Assembly (NCBI RefSeq): GCF_947507565.1 | Contig: NC_089192.1 | Span: 1,488,001-1,552,000, forward strand | DNA: 64,000 nucleotides | Origin: Oscarella lobularis | Lineage: Eukaryota; Porifera; Homoscleromorpha; Homosclerophorida; Oscarellidae | Direction of reading: 5' to 3' | Shown here: piece after piece, positions 1 to 11,100 of the stretch | Layout: each line of letters opens with the position of its first letter | Numbering within the stretch: position 1 is the stretch's first letter | The notes under the pieces: generated by a model | What the model saw: the letters and a program-made list of their open reading frames with translations, nothing else | What the model was told of the DNA's origin: nothing | The model's database searches: none | Position numbers and translations under genes: made by a program

Positions 1-1868
1 TTCCACAACAGCGGCACATACGACGGCAAAAGTGCCAACAAATTAGTTTCTTGAACCAAACGCTGCTGCGCGTCTGGCAGATCGCGGCACATGTAGTAGA
101 GGATGTCGAGAAGAAGACGAATGTCACGATTGAGAGGAGGTGACAATTCATCGTTGCAGGAAAGATCACCTAGTGAGGATATCTGCTCCATCTGATCGCA
201 AACCCGAGCAAGCCATTTCGTATGGAGAGCAAACCTAGAACGCTCAAACTCGTCCAGAGACTCAAAAATCGACGTCAGCCCAGCCAACATAGGCGTGCTA
301 TCACTACAACTGCCGCAGGTGGTGAAAAGATTCCTCGTTGCAGCTCCCTTACGAGTTATCGCGTTTAAGAAGAATGGCAAGGCAACGGAGAGCACGGGCG
401 GTCGAGATAAAAGAGCAGCGCACAACGCCCACACGAGGTTGTTGTAAGTCCGGAAAAAGACGTCAGGTCGAGTGAGAGACGCCTCTAAGAGGCAGTCGAT
501 CATTTCTTCCCACAGCTCGTTTACAGACGGATCGGAAAAATGTTCAGGACAGGCGTAAGAAAAACAGCCGGGGATCCTCGTCGAACAGGCGAGACAACGC
601 GTTTTGTACGGCGTTCTCAAGCAAATGACGTTCACCAAAAACCGCTCAACAGGAGAGCGGTCGTTTTTGGCGCAGAACAGTTTTAAACGAGCAACGGTCA
701 CAGCGGCTGACATGACGCGAAAAAGAACGTCGCGTCGATCCATCGAATTCATTCCGCTATCAACGACTAAGTGCGGCAGTGTCATAGCAACCATTTGAAA
801 GTCAAACCCGCCCTTTAGCGATACATTGACGAAATCGATGTTTTCGGCGTTTCCATGAGAACAGAAGATGAAGCGCAGTCGCCCATTAGAAAGAACGTCT
901 GGAATCCATGTCGCTTCGCCGTGAAAAGCCAAATACCTCATTTGCTCCAACCGCTCGCTGCTCTCCAATACTGCAACGACTTCGTGGAGATCGGGAAAGC
1001 TTGCTTCAAGACGAGTCAACGATTGGGCGCCGGTTACAATTTGTCGAAACGTGGCTTCAAGAACCGAGCGTTGCAACGCGTCCCATTTAACGTTCGAAAT
1101 ATCCAGTGAAGACAATTGAGTCATAGTCGAAAACAGATCGGCTATCCACGTAGCGCTGACGTTTCGACGAGAGACAATGTCCCATTCATTTGCTGTCAAA
1201 AACTTCAAATCGCTCATGCCAAGATGCTCCAGCTCAGAAAGTCTTTTGACAGAACAAAAGACTTGATACCAACTAGCCGTCGTGCCAGAAACGTCAAGAT
1301 GACGCAGCTGAGACAACGATGCGCACAGAGACTCGATATCAGTCGACGACGTCGACGTGTAGCCGAGATCGACGTGACGCAATCGCGTAAACTCTTTCAG
1401 TCGCAAAACACCCAAATGTCCGGTCACGTGACTAGCTGAAAACGAAAGCAACGTGTCCCGGCACGTGCGAGAAAAGGCGTCCACAAGCGAAAACGGATGT
1501 TCGCTAATGCAATTACTAAACGAAACGTCGACGTGACGTAAAAACTTCCGCTGTCGAATGCGATGCTCGAAACTCCGCTCCCCTACGCCGTGTGGCATGG
1601 ATCGGACGAAGGTGAGTGGAAGCGATGTCAGCATCGCTCGAGTCGGATCGAGAAAGACGCGAAGAATTGGTTCCGTGAGCTTTCTTCGTCGCGCTAAGCC
1701 CTCGAAGAGAGCGTTTGTGATTGGAATGGGTAAACGACGAGGCGACGACGAGTCGAGGAGGATTGATTCGGCGATCGACGGCAATGGGAACGAGATGCCG
1801 GTCGGTGAAAGTTCGTAGCCCGTTCGGCAAAGGCATTTCACGCACAAATCGGCGAGACTCGAAACCAT
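1..1868 (-). CDS. ZYG11/ZER1-like leucine-rich-repeat protein, 5' part (runs off left edge)
   Basis: The minus-strand frame starting at the ATG at 1868 stays open to base 3, over 620 codons without a stop, so this is one long first exon truncated by the window. The protein opens with a short helical box (MVSSLADLCVKCLC), like the start of ZER1/ZYG11 proteins. Leucine-rich repeats follow at about residues 110-260 (for example LRHVDLGYTS, LRHLDVSGTT, LSSLDISNVKW). The last 200 residues are helical and look like the start of the armadillo-type half. Vertebrate ZYG11B, ZYG11A and ZER1 are substrate receptors of CUL2 ubiquitin ligases that read N-terminal glycine degrons; the same role here is inference. 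The LRR-then-helical order and the N-terminal box support the family, but the residue match is modest. Alternative: another LRR F-box-like substrate receptor. Overlapping plus-strand frames are shadows. Confidence 0.55.
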   Translation of the reverse strand, partial: MVSSLADLCVKCLCRTGYELSPTGISFPLPSIAESILLDSSSPRRLPIPITNALFEGLARRRKLTEPILRVFLDPTRAMLTSLPLTFVRSMPHGVGERSFEHRIRQRKFLRHVDVSFSNCISEHPFSLVDAFSRTCRDTLLSFSASHVTGHLGVLRLKEFTRLRHVDLGYTSTSSTDIESLCASLSQLRHLDVSGTTASWYQVFCSVKRLSELEHLGMSDLKFLTANEWDIVSRRNVSATWIADLFSTMTQLSSLDISNVKWDALQRSVLEATFRQIVTGAQSLTRLEASFPDLHEVVAVLESSERLEQMRYLAFHGEATWIPDVLSNGRLRFIFCSHGNAENIDFVNVSLKGGFDFQMVAMTLPHLVVDSGMNSMDRRDVLFRVMSAAVTVARLKLFCAKNDRSPVERFLVNVICLRTPYKTRCLACSTRIPGCFSYACPEHFSDPSVNELWEEMIDCLLEASLTRPDVFFRTYNNLVWALCAALLSRPPVLSVALPFFLNAITRKGAATRNLFTTCGSCSDSTPMLAGLTSIFESLDEFERSRFALHTKWLARVCDQMEQISSLGDLSCNDELSPPLNRDIRLLLDILYYMCRDLPDAQQRLVQETNLLALLPSYVPLLW

Positions 1869-2119
1869 TGATGATCGAATACGGGGAACCAAAAACTACC
1901 CGGAGGAAGACAGGAACTCTTAGACACAAAACATTCAAAAACTACTTGCAAGTGTTTTACAAATTCTACTGTACTTGCATGCTGATAGTTGTGCATGCTG
2001 TGCTACATGGACGTACAAGTAGATATATATACAATGTTTCATGCAGATAATGTTTGTAATATCGTATCTACCAAGCTCTATTGCCAATCTCATCATCGTC
2101 GGATATCGCAATCATCATA

Positions 2120-5100
2120 TCATATTGAAACTTCACAACCTGTAAGAGCTGGAAGGTCGAGAAGAATGTCCACGAAACTTGGACGCGACAAGGGGTCGCA
2201 TTCCCAGCATTGATTCATAATACGATCCCTATATAACGAAAAAAGCGGTCTTACTTACAACTGTGCATGAATGTAAGAGCAGAAGAAACGAAGCTCACAG
2301 AACACTTGGCCATTCCTGTGACACGTCGACTTTCAACTTGTTTCCTTTTCCAACAAAGGAGACAACGTCCTCGTTTGACAAGCCGGGATAAGGCAGAGCT
2401 CCGAGTGCGAAAATTTCCCACAAAACGACCCCGTAGGACCTGCACGACCGAATTACACGCATGAAATAAAACGTGTCTGTTCGTCTTCACCAAACGTCGG
2501 AGAAGTGAGTGAAGACGCCATCACGTAGCGATTCTGGTGCCATCCAGCGAATAGGCATAGGACCTATAAATAAACTTAAATCCGTGTTCAAAACACTATT
2601 AGCCGGTTTCCTCGATATTTTTTAGCAGCGTACAGTATTCACATACAATTAATAGGATCTGCTTGTTTATTTTGGTTCACATGCCCCGGGCGCTGACGGG
2701 TCATTTTGACAGATCGCGCGCCAAACATCTGACACGTTAGGCAAAATTTATCCTACCTCTGCCGCATTTCCTGTAGTAGTCTTCGAGCTGGACGTCACGA
2801 GCCATTCCAAAATCTGGAAGATAAATCAGCGGTAAAAAACTATTATTTAAAAATTGACACAGCACTGTACCTCCTATCTTGACCACATTAGAAGACGAAA
2901 CCAGGCAGTTTCTGGCAGCCAAGTCTCTGCATTCAAAGTAACAAATTAGACTTACTTTTATTGAAAGAAACATAAATCACCTGTGTACAAATTTCCTTTC
3001 CGTTAGGTAGGCCATCCCTGAGGCTATTTCTGCGGCCATGGTAAGAATCTGGCCTTCGGTAAACGGGAAAGGGCTAATGGCAGAGACTGATGAATCGTTC
3101 TAAAAGTAAAAATTGCCTGGCTATTTTGTGATGTTTCTCTCTCGTTTACCGACGGTCTCAAGGATCGAAGATGCGATTTCAAGTCGCCATTGCCCATCAG
3201 TTCCATGACAACATAAACCGGATCTTTTTCAGAGATAATTCCAACCAAACGGACAATGTAATCGCAGACAAAATTCCTGCAAAGCAAAGCACATTAAATT
3301 GAACTGCCAAGACAAAAAAAGTAATACTTCATAACAGAAGCTTCTTTTAGAAAAAGAACTTTCTCAAATGGCTTTGAATAGGCATTCGGACACTATTTCG
3401 AAAACCTTATGTGTAATAATTGAGTTAAAGATATTAAATTCCATACTTTTATCGCCACGGGTTCGGCTGTATCGCCTTTTTCTAACACTCCCTCAAAGAC
3501 TTGGCCAAAGGCCCCTTTACCCAAAAGACCGCCCACACGGAGACTTTTGCGATCAATTTCCCATTCATCCGGCTCGTACGAAATATTTGCGTCATTGAAA
3601 TAACCTTCAGGCATTTCAGCCCTAATTGATTCTATGATATTTTTCCTTAAAAATAATATGACGATTTAGAGCGCTAGTGAAAACATCGATCCCAAGAGCA
3701 AAACAAACAAACAAAAACAAATGCCCTTATAAATCGCGATCTCAAGTGCGAAGGAACTTTCTAGAACCAAACAGAAAAGGCTCACTAGACATAACTACAG
3801 CAGTAGACAAAAAGCTTCGCCGGATACTCCTCTTTTTATGCATGCACAGCACACAATTCATTGGACTCAAAATCTTACCGCATTCGTTTCATTCGGCGCA
3901 AGTATAAAGCGACACACACTATTAGTATGATTGCTACAGCGGCGAAAAAACCTCCGTAAAAGGGAGACTTATTTTTTGAGCTCGGTTCAGTGCTTGGCGG
4001 AACCGTTGCGTTACTGACATTGACAGCAAGAACTGAAATATTTGCTAGCTGTCCCCAATTAAAACATTCAAATCCGAGCACTCCGACAGGCAGAGACAAA
4101 GGCTTATTCGTCTTAAAATAAAGGCTCAGCTGATGAGTAGAATGGTTTGACGTAGTGCTCTTGCAGACGTAGCTCTGCGGATTCTTGTTGCAAAGGAAAT
4201 CTTCTGATTGGATCGAACGTTGTGCAACTATAGTTTTCTCAGAGAATGTGACTGTATAGTTGAAAATTTCACAGAGAGAGGAGCCAGGATCAGTCCAACT
4301 AACGTTCACCTGAGCAAAATTTAGTTCATTTAATTATTGAAAGGAGATAATATTGCAACTGCTAACCTTTTTCTTCAAATACTCATATGCAGTAAAATTC
4401 ATTTTTTCGACAACGTTTTCGTTGCCTACGCAAAGTGTTATATCTATTTACTTTGATTTTCAAAAAGTCTCGTCTCACAAATTTGAGGTAACAATTTCAG
4501 CTTGTTGCTCCAAATGCTGCAAGTGCTATTTTCATCTTGCATTTTTGCCTATAAAGAGGAAACGTTAACAGCAGTGCCTAACTGAAGAGTGCACGAGGCA
4601 ATAGCATAAGAACTGATATCTTTAAAAGAACATAAGACAATACTTAATTATTTGAACGTGCATATAAAAATAGCTTTGATTAATTAATAAAGTAAGAAGT
4701 AGAGGCATTACCCTAACAGAGTAAATATAGCATGGCAATATATTAAGGGAAAATTCAGAAACGCCACTTCTATTCAAGACAAAAGACTTTGTCTCAACGC
4801 TGCCGTTATTGTATTTGAATTGAACTGTTGCGTTTCGTGTGCTGTTGTCCACTGAAGTAATCCCATTGTAGGAGCAGGGACAAATGCCTGCTGCGGAAGT
4901 CGCGGAGTTGACACGCGGACTATTCTCGTTTTCCTTTTCGCATTCTAAAACTTTGTGTTATCAAATGAGCTAGTACAGTACGGGCAAGTTATTGACACAT
5001 ACGTAATGCATGTCTAAAAAGTTAATCGTCCAAGAAAATATGTGTAAACATGACGGATTTCCTGTACTACGTGTTTTGTAGGTAAAAAAATTAGAGACAT

Positions 5101-8100
5101 TGTAGCTTGCAAGCTAGCAACTCTAATTATACTGCATTCTTATTCTTGTAACTGGCCTTTCTACAATACGCGTGAGACTGTACATAGCACGGAAAGCGCC
5201 GGGTTGTTCCCATTAAAGGCTGAATTAACAAGACAGGGAGCCGCTCACCTTTACCTTTAGATGGACTTTTAGCTAGGATTTCGAATACGTATTTCGAGTA
5301 AACGTCCTTTCCTTCACTTGCAATGCGCCAGGAAATCCACGAGCATTTTGCTTCATTCTGAAGTGATTCCAGCCTAAAGGAATCAGCCAGCCTACTCGAA
5401 TTAGCTATAAATTATAAACGTGAAACAAGACAACCAGGAAAGAAACAGCTTCTCACAAATGAGAGTCGAGAAGGTTCTGACGTTCGAACAGTCAAAAAGT
5501 ACCCGCTCAGGACTCCTAAGCGATAAAACGGTTGATCGAACATAGACGGCATAATGACGACCAGAATTCAACCCCTTTAGTGTCCGTTTGCTCTCGTTAC
5601 CAAAGAGAACTAAGCGCCGTTGGAACGTAAAATCCTTTTCCGATCTTCGCAGAATATCTTGAAGAGAAGGAGGGCAAGTGGTCGTCGACGCGTCGATTGT
5701 GGTAAACTTGACTGCCGCGTAGAATAACTCGGATCCGAGGTAAGTGTATTCTGTCGCGTTTGTGTAACTTATCGTCCAGTTTAGTTCCAGCGTCGTCTCT
5801 CCACTGAATGAAGTTAAATTTGGCTTCAGTTCTGACCCGGGTGACCAATTGCCTAGGACGACAAACCATACATATGTATATACGTAAGTCTGAAGACAAA
5901 AAACCTCACATTCTCCAACAAGTGAGTTGCCTCCGCCAATAACAGTTTCTGAACTTCCATTGTCGAAGACGTGTCGTCTCAGGTCGTTGTAGTCTGACAT
6001 ACAGAGAGATGGGTTTCCGTGAACCAATACAGGCGTATGGCGAATCGAAATTTGACTGACGTTGTCCCACAACTGCATTAAGGTGGCAGCGTGGGAAAAA
6101 CCTGTCAAAATCTTCGAAAAAATTTTTCTATATGAAACTGTAGTTTATCCTATGGAGTAATGCCTCACCAGCTTTGAACACGTTCTAAGAAGAGGAACGT
6201 TCGCTACAGCTAGTTTCCATGTACTACGTCATCTCTTAACGCGCGTTAGAGATATTTTCTTTCCTTTTTTCTTCTCTTTCCATACTATCTATTGCAACGA
6301 AGCACGGTATAGCAGTCACGAAATGATACGTTCTCTATGTCTCTTTCTTTCTTTTAGGGTCGCCAACCCTTTTCGCGTCGAAAGCGACGAGGATTTGCCC
6401 AAGAGTAACGGCGACAACCGGACGCTGAAGTAGGCTAGTCTAATTAGGGTCGTAAAAATGTTTTAGGCAAACCTCGCTTGTCGCTGGGCCTCTTCTGCCC
6501 GGATCAGGCGCCGCTTGAACGTCGTCGGGATAAAGGCCTCGCACGACGGATTTTATTTCTTCGGGCCACGTGTACGTTGGCCCGTTCGCTTCAAACGAGG
6601 TGCCGGATACCTCTCTTTTGCCGATTTCGGCTCCGTACTAGGCAGAAACAGATAAGTGCCTCCTATTTATTAGGTAGCTCTGCTGTAAGGTAAACTCACC
6701 CACATAGCGTTCTTGAGCGCCATGTACGCTCTTGCGCGGCGCTCCTTTGCACTTTCCGCGCGGCCCTTCCTTTTTTTCATCGACGCTGCCGACAGCTTTG
6801 CTGTCAGCAGCGTCATTAGCTTATCCGGCATGGCGTAGCTTTGAAGCACGGTTTGTTTACACACTATATTTGGTTAGAGCTGGCTAACTTACCCCGCTTC
6901 TTGGCATGCCGCCTCAAAAGCGGCGAGGGTTTCGTTTGCAGCTGCAGCCATTGCACGTTCGGAACAGATACTGCTCTTTGTGGTTTTTGTTAGTTTGTTA
7001 TTAGTAATGTATCATTTATTGTCGCATACTTCTCTGGTCTCGGCGCGAAGTAGCTAGTCCGGGTTGCTTGCGCCGCGCGCACTGTACGTTCAGGTGCATT
7101 CACAGGTTTAGGCGGGTATTTCGAAAAGAAGGTAGGGATCTCTTTTGTTCTCTCTGCTGCTTTTTCCAGTACATGTAGTTTATCACAGCATTACTTTTGA
7201 GGGTTCAATGACTCATTGGTCAGCGAAGAGATCGTTCACTGGCATCAGTGTCTCTGCCAAGAACGTCGGGGGCCTTGCCAAAGCAAAAGCGGCGGAGGCA
7301 GACGAAATCAAGTGGATTCCTCGACCTGCAGCTTGGGAAGAGCGTGAGACGCTATCGGAGACATCGACGAAGCCCGAGGGTTTTCGGCTCATCGACTTGG
7401 AGCACCTCTTCGACGTCATTCAATCAGCTTTCGTATGCAAGCATTGTCTGAAGGGGCCGATTACGTTCGGAGAAAAGGCGGAATCACGAAAAGGATGGTG
7501 CAGTTCTCTGCGTTTCTACTGCAAAAGCTGCCGAAGAACGACGCAGTTCCACACATCTAAAAGAACTGAGGAGCAAGGTCAGGGCCAGAGTTTTGAAGTG
7601 AATCGAAGAGCATGTGTTGCGGCGTCTCTGGCTGGCTCAAGGTAAGAATGAAAGCAAGATTTGAAATTGGAAATGTTTATCATATTTCAACTTAATTATT
7701 AGTCGACAAGATCTCGTGAAATTTTCTTTGGCGTTCAACATGCCCCCGCCTTCTCTCCGCGACAGCTGGGATCTCCACATCGCGCGAATTAATTCCGCGA
7801 TGACCGGAGTGCGTGTCCTTCATTACTAAAATGAAGCGTATCACTTTTTCTTTAGGTATTCAATGAGTCTGCCTTAGCTGCTGTTTCTCGCTATAGAAAC
7901 AAGCATGATTTAGCTGCGGAAGAAATTGCTGACGTAAGGGTGTCATTTGATGGAACCTGGGCAAAGAGAGGCCATTCATCCCACTACGGCTTGCAAGCCG
8001 TTATTTTGCATGACGTGGGTGGCGTAATCGATTTCAACACATTCTCGACCTTGTGCAAGTCGTGCGAGCGACTTGAAAAAGAGTACCCGGACAAAAGCTC

Positions 8101-11100
8101 CATAGAGTACACCACTGCAGCAGAAACGCACGCGCCAAACTGTCAAAAAAATTTTGTCGAGTCATCAAATGCGATGGAATCCAGAGGCGCTCTCGTCTTG
8201 TGGCAGAGATCACTGCCCAAGCATAATCTGCGGTAATAATCATTTATCTCAAAATATTAATTTTATTTTGTTCTTATAGATACACAAAATTCATCGGCGA
8301 CGGTGACTCCAAATCGTTTGCCATTGTCTCAAACCCTCAAGTAAGAAAATAATAATGAAATACATATAAGATGGTAAATGACTTTTAGACCTATGGAGAA
8401 GAGCATCCGGTGGTGAAGGAGGATTGCATAGGTCACGTGCAGAAAAGAATAGGCAATGCTTTGCGCAAATGGAAGAAGGACAATAGTCGCTTTGTATGTG
8501 AAGATGGGAAAAAAGTAGGAGGGCACAATCGCTTGACAGATGAGACAATAGACAGGTAAAGCACGCATTCTGATAGCAGAAAACTGTATAACTCTTTTCA
8601 GGATTCAAAACTTTTACGGTCGCGCTATCAGGAGAAACGTTGGCGACGTAGAGGCCATGTCGAACGCGACGAGAGCAATCCTCTGGCACATGTGCCCACC
8701 GTGCACCGGAGAAGAAGTCGCTTCTTGGGCGGAGAAATCAGAAAGTCTTCTCGGTGAGGGAAGAGACGTTCTCCATTTTCAGCATGGCGATTGCCCCAAG
8801 AACGAAAAAGAGAGGCATCAATTCTGTCCGCCTGGAGCGCAATCTTGGTGCAAATGGAGGCAAGACGAGGCAAGAAAAAGCGATCATAACTACGAACCGG
8901 TCTACAACGCCAAAGCAAGCTGCAGATTGCCACACGTCTTTTTCCATGCACTAGGACAAATATTTGATAAAATGGCGGATGAGACGTTGCTGAGCCGATG
9001 CGAGAACGGACTTACGCAAAACGCGGTAAAGCACAACCAAATTATCGTATTTACACCTATTCTCCTACTCTAGAACGAGGCTTTCCATGGCGTGCTGTGG
9101 ACCTTTTCACCAAAGGTGAAAAATAGAGGACATGTTTTGCTGCTATTGGCAGCAAAACTAGCAGCAACCTATTTCAATCATGGTGCTGCGGCATTCGAAA
9201 GGCTTTTGACCGTGAGCGGCGTTTCAGTCGGCCGGTACACTCGTAAAATTGCACGTTCGTTAGATGAGGTATGGTCATCTGTTCAATGACTGCACAGGAA
9301 TAGAAAGAATAATTTAGGAAAGAGAAGACTTCGCTGCACGAAAATCGAAAAAGGAGTTGAAGATTCGGCGAGTTGTAAGAAGGCAGAGAAGAAAGCGAGT
9401 GAAGAGAGGGTGCGAACGAAAGGAGGGTGTAATGTACGAGCCAGGAGCGTTCGGTATAAGGGAAGAGACAGTTGTCGGAACGTCGAACGAAATTGAGGCA
9501 GAAGTGCAGGACGAAGGTGAAGGCAATATGGTCGTTATACGCGAGAGCGATAGCGAAGACGACGGAGGAGACGACGGAGACGACGGAGGAGACGACGGAG
9601 ACGACGGAGGAGACGACGGAGACGACGGAGAAGATCGCATCATGCCGACTAGGCCAGCCAGAGTATCAGCGTCGAGGGCGAGAGAATGGTTCACTCAAAT
9701 GGAGGATGATGAGTACGTCGTATACCAGGAATCCTACGACGAAGACAGCAGCTATTACTTGTAATAAGTAAGCGAATTACTCCCGGCTTTTTTAAAAGCC
9801 AAACCCCCCGGCTTTTTTAAAAGCCAAACCCGGCTTTTTTAAAAGCCAAAACCCGGCTTTTTTAAAAGCCACAGAGTGATCAAAAAATATCTTCCCTTAG
9901 GGTTTACCACAGGGTCCCCAATACACTTTAGTATACTACTAAATGTACCCATTTTGGTAACTCTACAGCACGACTTCTACGCGAAGTCCACAACAACAAA
10001 ACGTTTAGGGACAAAACGTGAAAAAAAAATTTCTGCTATGATTGGGAAATTTGAGTTTACCAATATAACGGGGTATCAAATTTCAAGCGAATTTATCTCG
10101 GTACCGATATGGAGCCCAGAAGTTAGACAAAAACGGCTCAAATCGAACATTTTACGCTAGCGATATATCCCTAACGATGCCTTTCTTTGAAGAATTATGA
10201 ATTTCTTGTAGTTTCACGAAGCCGTTTTTGAGTTCTCGCAAAAGTCGTGAAGTTATTCAGTAAAAAACGCCGTGAAACGAGACGAACAGAAGAAAACTAC
10301 CTGAAACTCCGTCAAAACTTCATTCGATCCAAAACGGCTTCGTGAAACTACGCGAAAACGGTTTCCGATCGTAAACTTCTGCGCGATCGAAACTATCGCA
10401 TAGTCAACCGATACGAAAAATTTAGGAATCCCTTTCGCGCACCCCCGTTACCTCGAAATGACGAATACCGCTTCGTTTTACGGTAAGACGGGCCTGTTTT
10501 GAGCGAAGAGATAGTTTGTTTTGATATGAACGCGTGACGCTTTCGAATCTAGTCATCGAACACGCCCCATACGTCACGGTGTCGTTTCTTTCATCCACTG
10601 CGCATGCCAATGACGTACCCCCCTTGCTACCTTAAATCGCGATTATCATACAATGCAAAGGAATATCTAAAAAGAGAATAGATTCATTTCAGTTTACATT
10701 TTCAAAAATATAAAGAGGCATGTACAATGCACAGGTCTATTACCTCGGATATATACGGTGCTAAACAAAATACAAAGTACGGCATATGTGCATCTACTCA
10801 CCTCTCGTTCCATTTCAACCCGCTTTCACCAATACTGACTAAGTTCTTGAACAATGGTAAACTTCTCAATCCAATTGTATTAGCGATGACTAGATATCCT
10901 CGAATTCTTTTCAGCTGACTGAAACTATTCTCCAATCGCTCGTCGTCAGTCGTCGTCGTCAGTCCGCGATCCAGAGAGGTAGAGTCCGCCTCCAATCTCG
11001 ACACACTGATCAAGATACATCAAGTCGGACGCGTCAAACACAGAATGAGATTGGTTGCACGAAAAAGGAGACCGCTGCGGACAATAGAAACGATTCGAAT

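Larger units (their letters stand above)
6440..9870. mobile_element. Mutator-like DNA transposon with two divergent genes, inside the receptor intron
   Basis: The block holds a transposase gene on the plus strand (7208-9764) and a small gene on the minus strand (6951-6440). They are divergently transcribed from a shared region of about 260 bp. Four short palindromes follow the transposase (9785-9870). The whole block lies in the roughly 4.7-kb intron between receptor exons ending at 10802 and starting at 6101. Terminal inverted repeats and a target-site duplication were not found by eye, so the true ends are unknown and may extend to about 6.2 and 10.4 kb. The two-gene layout recalls maize MuDR (mudrA/mudrB), but no homology of the small gene to mudrB is claimed. 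Confidence 0.75.

Noticed and set aside
855..1439. Plus-strand open frames at 604-1439 and 1558-2050
   Set aside because: They are antisense to the 620-codon LRR frame, lack domains and have the composition of shadows.
7213..8951. Minus-strand frames inside the transposase
   Set aside because: They are shadows of the well-supported plus-strand transposase exons.
9314..9694. Minus-strand Ser/Pro-rich frame
   Set aside because: Antisense of the acidic Gly/Asp repeat tail of the transposase.
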